Shown: one piece after another, positions 37,101 through 48,300 of the stretch
Layout: the number at the start of each line of letters is the position of its first letter
Position numbering within the stretch: position 1 is the stretch's first letter
Source: Rhynochetos jubatus
Taxonomy: Eukaryota; Chordata; Aves; Eurypygiformes; Rhynochetidae
Length of the DNA stretch: 64,000 nt
Direction: 5' to 3'
Assembly: GCA_027574665.1 (NCBI GenBank)
Contig: CM050648.1
Span: 37,644,200 to 37,708,199, forward strand
Translations under genes and position numbers: made by a program
The notes under the pieces: generated by a model
Told to the model about the DNA's origin: nothing
The model's database searches: none
Seen by the model: the letters and a program-made list of their open reading frames with translations, nothing else

Positions 37101-40100
37101 TGTGGGCTCAGCATGACCTCAGACCTCAAGCCAACGACCGCTGAGGATTGCCAGCAGCAGGGATACAGACCAGCTCATAAGATCTGAAATATAATCTCGT
37201 CCCCGAGAACTACAATTACGCTGCAGTCACTAACTTGTTCTTCGTGTATGTGCCCGAGTGGATGCTAGTGTAGGTCTCTGGCAGGGCTATATCCCTGGAG
37301 CTGCTTCACTGGCCTCCTGAACTTGAAAACTCCAGCTGGTTTTTTTTCAGCCCAAGGCTTGATCCAAAGGATACCTCAGAATTCTCTGAGTAGTCATACA
37401 GCCTCCTTGAGAAGGTGATAAAGGCTGCTTTGGGAACGTGCAAGAGGTTGTTTGTGTACACATCTGTCATGGAGGTTAACACACTGATATAAATTGTAAG
37501 CCCATTCAGATATACTCAATTATTTTGATATTTTTGTGATACAATAACCTTCAAGCCTTACATTTCCACCCTCCCTACACTAGCATGATTAATGTAGAGT
37601 TGTCAATATAGTAAAGCAAAATTCATGAAATCACAAAGTCCATATGATTCTGTGTCATGGTTAACAGAACACAGGCTAATTGGGTTAGGCAGAGGTGTTA
37701 GCACTTTTTCCCCTCTCCAAAAGGCTGTATAAATAGATTGCGTCAAAGTGCACAGAGCTTGCGAAACCTTCTGGGTGAAGTGGTTGTTCCTGTAAAACTC
37801 AGCGTCTCAGGAAAATGTAAGGAACATTTAGAAAGAATTCCAGCAAAAGTAGATAATTCTCAACAGCCATGATTAGAATACTGCCCTTCAGAAACCTGGA
37901 TACTAAGAAGTTAAATTAAAAAAGCCCTATGACTGAAGGCACACCACAAGTTGAAATTGCTCTGAACTGCAGCTTCGCCCAACTGTGACATGACTCAAGT
38001 ATGAATGACAAGCCGGGATCTTCAGTACTGAGACACGGAGCAGATGCAGATAATAATGTGCTGTCCATATGGAGAACTATTCTAATTTAACAGAGCATCT
38101 GGTGGGTACCCTCATGCTCTTCATCAGGAATTTCTCCAACCAGAAGGAGGAAGCTCAACCCCCGCAGGGCTGATGCAAGCAAGATCACCTTGAGCACTGA
38201 ATGAGCGGTGCCGTGATATCGAATCTAGACCAAGTCAAGCAGCTGGGCTGAAAGACTTGATGGATGCGTGTGGTTTTTAATTGACATATTTGGTGTTTCT
38301 GCCAGCGCAGAGCTCTGAATATTATAGGCACTAGAGGACCTGGTGTGAAGGCATTAAAGACTACTGAAAGTGTCTGCTAAAAAACCTGGAAGCTCATCTA
38401 CACTGAGCTTGGTCTTTATTTTAGCAATCATCATGGTTTTTTTACTTCATAGACCTTAGCTCTATGAGACTGGCAACAACTGCTTTTGAGCTGGGAAATT
38501 GTTTGCTGAGGAAATAAGCCACTTGTTATCCACAATTCAAAAAACTAGTTCCCGAGTTTACCTTGTAGGAATTTTCCTAGATACAAAGGTTGAAGCTCTC
38601 GTAGCAAGAAGTCAGTTGCGTGCCTTGTTGGTTGTGTTGAGAATCATCTTCACAAAGACTCTGGGTTCCTTCGTTGTAAGGTTTCCAAACAACCTACAGA
38701 GGGATCGTTTAGACTGATTATTCTTAACTTCATGTCACTAGTGCTAAGCCCTGTGCCTTTTGGGGAATACCCTTGTATTGCTTAGTTGTCCAGATAAATG
38801 TCGAATTGTCTGCCTGAATTCACAGTGAGATTCTGACGAGCACAGCAGCAAAGAATTACAGACTTCTGCACATGACATCAGAGTTTTTCCATCATTCCAG
38901 CTCTGTGACAATATGAAATGGGATCATGACTGGGTTTGTTTGGTTTGGTTTGGGTTTTTTAAGGGCTTTGCCAGGGATAGCAAACTCTCAGATGGAACTC
39001 TTATAGAATTGGGGCAGTAACAATTAAGCCTGGTAATACACATCTGGCTTTAACATATGGCCTAGTAGTGTAGTACCTTCATACCACTGCAGCTGGGTCA
39101 AATTTTTTGAAGCCTCAGCATCGCACAGAAATGGAGGCGTTTCCCAGCGGGAAGAGTCACTGATCTGCTGTTAGTTCATAATGAATACCTAACGGATTTC
39201 TTTTTCCCCACTGCAGATCAGCAGGAAGCTTAACAAGAAGGAATAAGTAACAGGATAAACTTACAGGATGGTCACTGTCTCTTCCAGGATACTTTGCCTA
39301 TTAAAGCAGCTGGGTAAGAGTGTGGGTGAGCATCATGTCTTTGGAAGTGGAATGCTCACTGCTATTAGCACTTGGGGAACACTATAAAAACCAAGCAGGA
39401 TCCAAATGCCAACAAGCGGTTCTAGTGATGTTTGGTTTTGATTTGTCAGGAAACCCAACTAAGCAGTCCTAAGGCAATGGGGAAGTGGCAAAGTGCCACT
39501 GGAAGTATGGCCACTGTGACTCAAGGTCCATGAGTTTGGAGCGATGGCGACATTTGCCTCATCCTGCCACCCCAAACCTGCAGCAGTGTCTTTGCACCTG
39601 GTCGTGTTCTTTAGGTCTAGGCTGGAATCGTGCTCTACTTTCTCACAAGGAGTCTTGGGAAGGACAAGCAAAGGCAGAAAGCAGTTTTTGAATAATGGGA
39701 CTCAGATATTGCAGTCTGGTGAGTGTCCTACCAGAAGTTTGTTGAGGCTCAGTCTGATGGCTCGTGGGCCACGACAGCTCTGATGGGATAGGACAGTCCC
39801 TGAAACAGGTGGCATTTGGGGAAGATGTTCCATATCCCACTACAGAGACAGACTGCTGTCTTGCGCTTTCTTAGGGATGCTCTTAAATGAACAGTTGGAA
39901 AAAATGACTTGTAGGGTCTCTGAGGAGAAGTAGCTAGATCTCTGGTTTGGTTTTGTGAAGTCACTATAAGATGAGAAGGGATGGAGATGCACCTCCATCC
40001 TTTTTTCATGTAGGGGCACAAGGAACTCGGAACATTAGATCTTGTTGCGCAGGACGGTGATACATACAGGATTAAAAAGGAAAAGGAAGTGAATGCGTAT

Positions 40101-40640
40101 GTGCTGACTGATGTACCCCAAGGAGAATGTTGACTGGATGTCACAACAAACTCAATCTTTGGGTTATTATTTTTTTTAACAACAGGACCATCAGTACTTA
40201 TTAATTTAGTCGTTTGACTCAGCTAATGCTTTCTGGATCTATTTCCTACAAATTAAGAACACATGTATTACTATGGGAATACAGAAGAAGGTACTTATTT
40301 AAACAAGCACACTTTTACTTATTATTCTGAATCAAATAGCTCCTTTCACTCCGAATCAAATATAAATGAATGCTAAAAGATGACATTTCATACCTTATGA
40401 GGCTGACGGCACAAATCCTGTCTCAGGGTGGTTTTTATTCCACATACTTCTTGATTACAGCTCTTACAGTTCAAAGACTCCTGTCAGAGCTTTGATGTGG
40501 GGAAACCTGCTGTGTGGCCGTGTCTGGATACTGAGATTGAGCGACAGTGAACACAGGTTGCTGCTGAACACCTAGTAGTAAGCAGCAAAGTCTACTTGTA
40601 AATAAATAAAACCCCCAACGATTTTTTTTTTTCCTGTGAA
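34117..40640. other. Intergenic between VCPIP1 and MYBL1
   Basis: No coding exon or RNA gene was recognised. It holds one antisense CR1 (35582-35796) and a short telomere-like CCTAACCCTAACCCC at 34405-34419. Open frames of up to about 131 codons are scattered on both strands without family resemblance. Confidence 0.5.
35582..35796 (-). mobile_element. CR1 LINE 3' end, short, minus strand
   Basis: It begins CATAGAATCACAGAATGGTTTA (from 35582) and ends near 35796 in AAGAATTTCTTCCTGA. It is antisense to both genes and little diverged from the other 3'-end copies. Confidence 0.92.
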
Positions 40641-41453
40641 AGATAAAACGGGACGAGGTCGCCCCTGTAACAGTAGGTTTGTAAGGCGGGTAATGTGGGG
40701 ATTTTGCGGGTTTTTTCCCCCCTTTCCGGTGCCTGATGGGCCCTAGCAGGCCCTGAGGCGCCCGCGCGCCTGCGCAGGGGCCGCGGCCCGCCGAGCTTTC
40801 CCTCTCGCCCTGCGCCCCCTGCCGGCGGGGGAGAGGTGCCCTGCGCGCCTCTGGGTATACAAACTCGTGTGGTTACGTGTGGGTGTACGAACTCAATGCG
40901 TACACGGCTTCGTTAACCCTTTACAAAACTGTATTTGGAATAAGAAACTACACGCTGTTCTGATGATTTGTTTTGACCATTAAAGTAAAATTCGCGTTAA
41001 TAAAGAGCTGACGGCTGGGCCCCTGTGACAGACCCTGAGCTGCGGGCCAACACCCACAGCCCGACCCCCGGGCGCCTTTCTCGGGGCTGCGGGGGGATGC
41101 CCCTGCCCTGGTCGGCTCTGTAACCGCCAACCCACATCGTTGGGCTCTCTAGCAGGTGTGTAACCACCGGGCATCGGCGTTTCGGAGGAGGAAAGAGCCT
41201 GCCTTCGCACGCCGTACCAGCCCGCGCACGGCGCTGCAGCGTGAGGCGCCGAGGGCGTCGTCTCCCACCCGCCGGCAGCAGGAATGAAGCCCTGGGTCCG
41301 GCAGCGCTCCGCTGAGCCCTCGGGCCGCCTGCGCTGTCGTATCTCGGTGTAAAGCGGATCTTTACGCTCCGGCTGTTCCCAGGGAGGGGAGACCCTGACC
41401 CAGAGGCGCAGAGGCCAGGCTATCTGCGGCAGAACGGCCACAACCCCCAGCTC
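40641..41453. promoter_or_regulatory. GC-rich region upstream of tRNA-Tyr
   Basis: This is a GC-rich, CpG-containing block in two parts, about 40730-40850 and 41020-41450, separated by AT-rich sequence. It precedes the tRNA gene and the MYBL1 island and may act as a distal part of that promoter. Minus-strand open frames (41130 to 40948 and 41441 to 40980) show no family resemblance. Confidence 0.4.
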
Positions 41454-41543
41454 CCTTCGATAGCTCAGCTGGTAGAGCGGAGGACTGTAGAGGCGTGGCC
41501 CACGGGAATCCTTAGGTCGCTGGTTCGATTCCGGCTCGAAGGA
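41454..41543 (+). tRNA. tRNA-Tyr (GTA), intron-containing
   Basis: The acceptor stem CCTTCGA (41454-41460) pairs with TCGAAGG (41536-41542), with discriminator A at 41543. The D-arm/A-box is TAGCTCAGCTGG and the B-box is GGTTCGATTCC at 41522-41532. The anticodon stem GAGGA pairs with TCCTT, and the loop CTGTAGA has anticodon GTA at 41487-41489. A 17-base intron, 41491-41507, sits after base 37, the canonical position for eukaryotic tRNA-Tyr, leaving a 73-base mature tRNA before CCA addition. All stems pair well, so it appears functional. RNA polymerase III would use the internal A and B boxes. Confidence 0.97.
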
Positions 41544-41553
41544 GAAGCGCGCA

Positions 41554-41584
41554 TTTTGCAGCGCGGGGCAGCCACCGTTTTTTT
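41554..41584 (+). terminator. Pol III termination signals
   Basis: TTTT lies at 41554-41557, eleven bases after the tRNA 3' end. A stronger T7 run at 41578-41584 serves as backup. Confidence 0.8.
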
Positions 41585-42374
41585 GACGGCAAGGGGCTCT
41601 CGCCCGCCCCCTCAGCCGTTGCCGCTGCCGCTGGGGGCGCGCGGGTGCTCGCGCCGGGCAGTTGCGGAGCGGGTGGGGTTGGCGAGCGCCGCGGGGGGGG
41701 TGGGTGTCTGCCCCGCCCCTCCGGCCGGGAAAACTCGCTCCCCCGTCATGCCTCGCCCCCCGCCGCCCCGCCCAGCCCGCCGCCGGCGCGAGGCCACGCC
41801 CACCTCCCTGGGTCGCGTGCGGCGGCGGCAGCCAATGGGGCGGCAGTCCGCCTGCGCAGATTCAAACGGTGGCTCGGGAAGGAGGCTGGGCGCGAGATTC
41901 GGCGGCACCGGCCGAGTCCGCCGAGAGCGCTGCGGCGGTGGCGGCGGCGGCGCAGCCCAGGCGGCGGGGGCCGGCCGGCAGCGGGGGCCGTGCGGGGCGA
42001 GACGGGGCAGCAGCCCAAGGCGAGAGGGCGCCGCCGGGGTCCGCGGCAGATCTGCCAGGAGTAGGGAGGCAATAACCGGGCGAGAAGGCTGCTCGCTCCG
42101 TCCTTGCGGGCAGGGGCCAGGCCGAGCCATGCCTGACGCGCCGGCGGCCGGGCCGGGCCGGGGCTGAGGTCGGCCGCCGGGGCTCTGGGGATACCGCCGA
42201 GCTCGGAAGGGGCCGTCGAAGGAGCCCTGCCTGCCTCAACCCTTCCTAAGCCGCCAGTGCTCGTCTCCGTCCCCCCGCCCGCCCGGCTGTGAGAGAAGGA
42301 GCCCGGGTGAGGGCTCGGGGGCTCCGCGCTGCGCCCCGCTGCCGTTGCGGCCCCCCCTATGGTGCGCCCCGAGG
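41585..42374 (+). promoter_or_regulatory. MYBL1: MYBL1 CpG-island promoter and 5' leader
   Basis: This is a CpG island with no TATA box. A CCAAT box is at 41832-41836. A TTCAAA word at 41861-41866 reads TTTGAA on the other strand, like a cell-cycle CHR core. MYB-type words are CCGTTG (41616-41621), CAGTTG (41659-41664), AACGGT (41865-41870) and TAACCG (42073-42078). The start site probably lies downstream of about 41870. A short uORF is at 42129-42167, and an overlapping uORF begins at 42359. Confidence 0.7.
42129..42167 (+). other. MYBL1 leader uORF, 12 codons
   Basis: The ATG in a GAGCCATGC context opens MPDAPAAGPGRG and stops with TGA at 42165-42167. It is entirely upstream of the MYBL1 start. 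Whether it is in the mRNA depends on the unmapped start site. Confidence 0.45.
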
Positions 42375-42394
42375 ATGGCGAAGAGACCGCGCAG
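42359..42394 (+). other. MYBL1 overlapping uORF
   Basis: An ATG at 42359, 16 bases upstream of the MYBL1 ATG, opens a different frame. It reads exactly 12 codons to the end of exon 1 and, after splicing, meets TGA as the first codon of exon 2 (46216-46218). It therefore overlaps the main start and could lower its use. Confidence 0.6.
42375..42394 (+). CDS. MYBL1: MYBL1 coding exon 1
   Basis: These 20 coding bases give MAKRPR plus two bases of a Ser codon, then GTGAGT. The N-terminus matches vertebrate A-MYB (MAKRSR in human). Confidence 0.93.
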
Positions 42395-45300
42395 GTGAGT
42401 GTGGCTCCGGGCCCCAAGGATCTCTGCCCCCGACCCCCTTCTCGGGCCGTCGCTGCTCCTACGCCGCCCAGGTACCCCCCCCCCGCGCCCCGGGATCCCT
42501 GCCAGGTGCCGCCGCCCCGCCCCTGCCGCCCCTCGCCCCCCCTCGAGCTGTGCTGGCACTGCTGTCGGCCTGCCCGGCCCCGGGTGTCACTGCCCACCTC
42601 CCTCCCTCCGCCCCCCGATCCCTCCCTCGCCCGGCACCCGCACAGGTACCCGGCTTCCCTCCGGCTCGCGCCCGGGGACAAACCTCGCCTCTCCCTCGGC
42701 GGCCGCTCGCTCCTGTGCCATCGCTCGGACCGTCTCCTTGAGTTTACCTGGGCAACGCCTTAGCTTTTCTTTCCTGTTGTCACTAACGACAGCGTTGCCC
42801 CCGCAGTAGCTTTTCCCGCTTTCCTCCTGTTGGAGTACTACTTCTTGCTTTTCCGCTCCCGAGCGGCTTTGGCACAGCCTCGATGGAAGGTTTGGGGCTG
42901 TTCAGCTGAAGTTAACGTTCAGGCCTGCTGATTCTTCCAATACCTTAAGTGCACCTACTTTCTCTGATTTGGTGTATTCTTTGATTGAGGATGTCATAAT
43001 GTAGCCTGAAATCTTCCTGGGAGAGAATGTTTTCCTCAAGAGCTTCAGCAGCAGCCCCAGATGGGTTTGATACATCTTTTGTTTTATTGATATGAAAATG
43101 GGTGTGTCTGTACTTTGTATCCTGAAGGTGGGTCTCGGAGAACTGTTTTATTGCTACGGTGGTTTTTTTCCTAAATAGCAAATCAGTTTCTGAAAAGTGC
43201 TAAGAAATGTGAAAGAAGGATTAGGATTGAGAAAGGAAATGATGCTCAGTGAGTAATATTATGTGAGTTACCTGTGGCATCTGGGGTTTATTGTGACTGC
43301 ATGCTTCTCGTGGAATTGGGGGTGGTTGCAAAGTTACAGCTCTTAAAACTGCTTCTCCATTTTCCTCTGATATAAAAAGGGTTTATAAAGTAATCTTTTT
43401 TTTTTTTTCTGAAAAACTGCAGCTAAAACAAGAAAACAATGCTTTGGGGTTCTAGCTGTGTAAGGAGCAAAGATTCAGGGGTTTTGCTTGCAGAGGCACA
43501 CTGCTGGAGCTGTCTATACTTCACTATCTGCGAGAAACAGCTCCGAGAAGGAATGTTTCCTGTTACCCCTGATCCGCATTTGGTAATTTAAGAGGCTTTC
43601 ATCTGTGGTATTGCAAACAGTAGTTTCACCTTTGCAGAGCTTTAGTGTGTATTCTCTCTCTTGGCTGCAGAGCGCTTTGATGTCATAAGTGAAAATACGA
43701 CTGGTGGTGGGTAGCAGAGAAAGATTTGGTTAGAGATCAGTAGCCCTAGAGGGGTACTGTGTCAGTGTGTGATGGTGGTATGTCCAAAACTAGTCATTGT
43801 AGCTATGAGTTTATGTAACGTTGATTTCAAGATCCTTAATCTAGGTGGAGAAAGGAGAAAGTATAATTGTTTTGCACCAAATGGAATTATGCTTCATCTT
43901 GTTAAACTGCTTTTGGCTTTTGTGTTTGGAAGCTTAATTTTTTTTCCTTTATTGGTTTTTGACTCAGCGTTACAGCTAGCACAGAACTCAGGAAATTCTT
44001 GCTTTATTGTGCCAGATTTTTTTATTTGGTGAAATTTGGTGGTTGTGTTCCACTTCCATGTGATATTTTCGCACAGTTTTGTAACTGCAAAAGAACTGTC
44101 AAATGAACTATAACAATGCAACATGTTTTCAACTGTAAAGAAAAGATTTTCAGACTTTAGTAGTCACAACCATTCATATATATTGAATTTATAGTCTCCT
44201 GGTGTACTGTTCTAAACAACACTGAAGCCTAAATGGTTATTCCCGTGGATTCAAGGTGCGAGAGAGCTTAGTGCCCGCTCGGCTGGCCCTCGTGCCCGCT
44301 CGGCGCACGGAGGCAGCCGTGCCAGTTTGGCTGTGGGACACGAGTGTCGCTGGAGAACTCCAGCTACTGCTGGTGGGGACCCCGTGGTGTTTGGTACCAG
44401 TGCTCTCAGCAGCAGTGCGGCCGTATATGTGGAGCCCTTCCTCTTTTTGAAAACCCCCACGACTTTACGTGTAGCTGAAGACTCTGTTCTTGAACTAGTT
44501 TGCTGTGCAGTGGGTGAGTAAGGAGATCATATTGAACAAACTGTTTAACCACAAGACCAAATTTTAGTTACAAGTAAATTGTATGGCTTGCTTCATATGA
44601 AATAGGATTATAATATCAAGATAAGCTCCTTATAGTGCTAAGATATACTCCTGAAATTGATCGAGAACCTGTGGATAAGAGACCAAAAAAAAGAAGTGGG
44701 AGGGGGAACAGAAAACTCTTAGTTACCTGTGAGTTTAAAATCCCGTTTTCTTAGCTCCTAAGCCACTTAATGCAAACTCTTACAATCACTGTGTTTGAAG
44801 CTTATTTTTTGTAAGTACTGTTAGGAGCTTGCTGCTGAGCTTCAGACGAGCTTGCTGCTTTGTATTTCACTGGCTCCACAAAGTTTTAATATGTTTATGT
44901 GTTATTATTTCTACTGCATCATGAAACAAAAGTAGAGCAAATCCAGATGTGGTGAGGATGTAGCAGCAGTATTAATTACACAGGGTCGGCAAGAGCTGGG
45001 TACATACTATCCTGTAGTAATGCTTTCAAGTAAGTAGTGCTGCTCTTGAATGACCATACATTCGTGTTAGCCACAGAGGACATGCTCATTTCATGGGAGA
45101 ATAACATAATTGGTTGATCAGCATGCTGTCTGGGTGAATTGCATGTTCTGGAAGATAATGCAGAGATCTGCCATCTAATCAGGTTTTAGGTCTCCACCCA
45201 GGTTAATTCCATTACTGCGAATGGATATTTTTTTTTTTACCTTTGATTGAAAAATGGAACTAATTTTCAAGGCTGAGCAGAACTAACAAACTGAGTTTTG

Positions 45301-48300
45301 ATCATGAATTTATATCGTTCTTTATACTGATAATAAAATAGAGAGAAACTAAGCAGTGTGTAACTGCTCTTAATTAAAACTGTGTGTTTGGATGGGAGGC
45401 CCTTCTTTGTGTCTTTGCTATAACAAATGCAGGGGAACTGCTCATCTTGTTGTTAGGCCTGGGTTTCCACATGTGTTTGAATTTATGCTGTCTAACATGA
45501 GTCACTGACATGTAAGTTTTAAGTGATATTTCCATGAAACGTTTCCCTGTGCTGCTTGTTTGTGAGGCTTTGTTTGTCAAGGCTGCGAAGCATGCGTTTC
45601 TCCAGTAGATGGAGTGTGATCTACATGGAGTCACAGAGGTTACCTGGATTCCTGCCCCTCTGGCTCTTAATTTAGCGGGTCAGCACTGATACCGTCCTTA
45701 TTTCTTGCTGGAATATTTCTGTCTTCAAAGATTTGTATCTAATTCCTCTAACATTTAGGCAACGCTTTTCTTCAAGGCAGGAGCCCACTTAAAATTTCAA
45801 GTTGATGCTAAATTACTTGGCATCCTTATTGTGTTTGAGTTATGGAGGTGGAACAAGAAAGTATTTCGCAGACCAGCAAACCACTTGATCTTATAAGTTC
45901 ATTTGTGTAAAATAAAGATTCATGAATGTCTGACACAAACATGATCTTAATAGCTTTTGCTTCAAATTTACATCTTGACTTGGAATGAATTATCTGTCCG
46001 TACCCCAGTACGTGGCCTTGAAATTAAAATTACTTCTGTTCCTTTGGCGTGTTGAATATAGGGCATTGCTGAAGGCATATCAGATGTTCATGCAAATTTT
46101 GTAGGTAATTTTAGAACAATATGTACAGCTACCAGTAGTTAGGGAAAAAATATGTTGTTGAGAGTTATTTTAAACTCTATTTCTGTCTTTTTTGCTCTTC
46201 TGTTGTACTCTGCAGTGAGGAAGATGATGACTTTCAATATATGGATCATGACTATGAAATACCACAGCAAAAAGGTTTGAAAAAGATATGTAACAGGCTG
46301 AAATGGACACGTGATGAGGTAATACTTTTTTTTTTTGTAGCTTCATTCCTATACCATACTGGTAGCACATGAAACATGTTGTTATTCAGTGTCATATTGG
46401 GATAGCATGGAACATTCATTGGCTGAGGTTATGTCTTAACAGGATGAAAGGCTAAAGAAGCTGGTGGAACAAAATGGTACAGATGATTGGACTTTCATTG
46501 CTAGTCATCTACAAGTAAGTTGAATCTCTGTTTCAGTTCAGTTCCCTTTTAATATTTATTTACTTTGGTCATATGTCTGTTTTGGAAATGAGGTGAAATA
46601 CAAGTGAGAAACATAATAGTAAAGAAGTATTTTAAAGTATGTTTGTAAATTGGACTTGAGATCTAGCTCAGACTTTGGAGAACCTTATCAGCTCAGGTTT
46701 GAAACAATCAAAACCTATTGATGCCTTCTGTCCACACTTGTTATTTGTTTTCATTCTGGAATATATTCCTGCTTCCTATTGGTTGTATCACTTGCAGTGG
46801 TTACATCTACAGTCCACAGGTTGCTTCTGAAGCAGGTAGGAGAGTGGGTTGCATTTGAAAGATTGCTTGGAAGGAGCAGGATCTATTTCTTAAACACCTA
46901 AGGACAAGGGGGATGGGGTGGTTGTGGGTTTTTTTTGTTTTGGCATTTGTTGGTATTTTTTGGTTTTGGTTTTTCTACAGTGATGTCTGCTTCCCTAGCA
47001 TATGCAAATCTTTCCGCCCTATGATCTATTCAGATCAAATGGAAACCTTAGTGGGTTTCTTGGGAGTTTCCTACGGACGCTTCAAATTTCTTGTTCTGTT
47101 CCAATGGTCAGGTGGAATGAGTAAGAGAGCTGTTGTTTCAAACATTAAATGACTTCTCAGCTGTATGAGCTGCGCTGGTAGAAAACACCTACAACTAGCA
47201 TTGATGATGTTTGTTTCTTTTCTGAATAAATGTTATAAAATACCTACTGTAAAAACATGGCTAGAATCTAAGGCTGAAATCACTACCTAGAAGTGGTAGT
47301 GAATAGTTCATATTAGAAATAAAAGAATTACACCCTCCCATCTTTGTGATTCTTGTAATATTCAGTGGGATGATACAGTTGTAGGAAATTTCTGTGTAAC
47401 TAGTTAAAAATAGACTTCAATTCTAATTATGGAACAACTGTAACTTTTCATTGTTCTCATCATATTTGTGCAACTGTGGCGCTTGTGATTTATTTTTTTT
47501 TCCAGGTGGCAAAGTATAGATAGCCGTGAATGAACTCAAAACTTCTAAATTTAAGGAGTGCATAAACAAATCACTATTCCTTACATGTATATGATCCCCT
47601 TCCAAAAAGCAGTGAATGGCAGAGAAGAAATACTATAAAAAACCTTTTATATAAAACTGTTCAAAAATACCTTTAGTGACACTGATCTGCAGGTGTAGAT
47701 GGAGAGGCATTAATTAGATCTAACTGTTGAATTTAATAAGAAGTAAAATATGCTTTTGGGGATGGATAGCTGTTGTTCAGCTGGGCCCAAATGAGGTTGA
47801 AAAAAGGCTCCCTAGCTACGATGGGAAACATGCATGGGGGACCAAGTTGCCCATTGCAGAATCGTTGATGTTGGAAGGAACCTCTCAAGGTCATTTAGTC
47901 TGAGCCCCCTGATCAAGCAAAGTCAGTGGGAGCAGACTGCTCAGGACAGTGTCCAGTTGGGTTTCGAATATCTCCATGGACGGAGACGCCGCAGCCTCTC
48001 TGAGCTGGTGCAATGTTTAAATTGCAAAGCCACGTAACAGGCGCTGGCATAACTAGCACTTACCTTGTTACTGATGGCCTTTTGCTAGGAAAGCCAAGTG
48101 TATCTTGAGTGAGTTAGCATGTAAAGCCACTCAAGCTGCCATGCTTTCAGAACCCTGTTTCACTGTTGGGCTGGGCATGAGTAAACCTTCCCTGTATTCT
48201 GCCCAAAAAAGTGAAGAGGCCTTAAAGGTGATTCTCAAGAGAGGGGAATGTAGCTTACATTCTCTTTCAATTTATCATGGTGAAGGCAGACCTGATATGA

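Noticed and set aside
37655-37690. TGTCATGGTT resembling an LTR 5' end
   Set aside because: Similarity stops after about ten bases and no LTR body follows.
41556-42167. 203-codon frame through the MYBL1 CpG island
   Set aside because: Arg/Gly/Ala/Pro-rich on one strand with equally long frames on the other, as GC-rich promoters give. Only its last 12 codons are kept, as a uORF.
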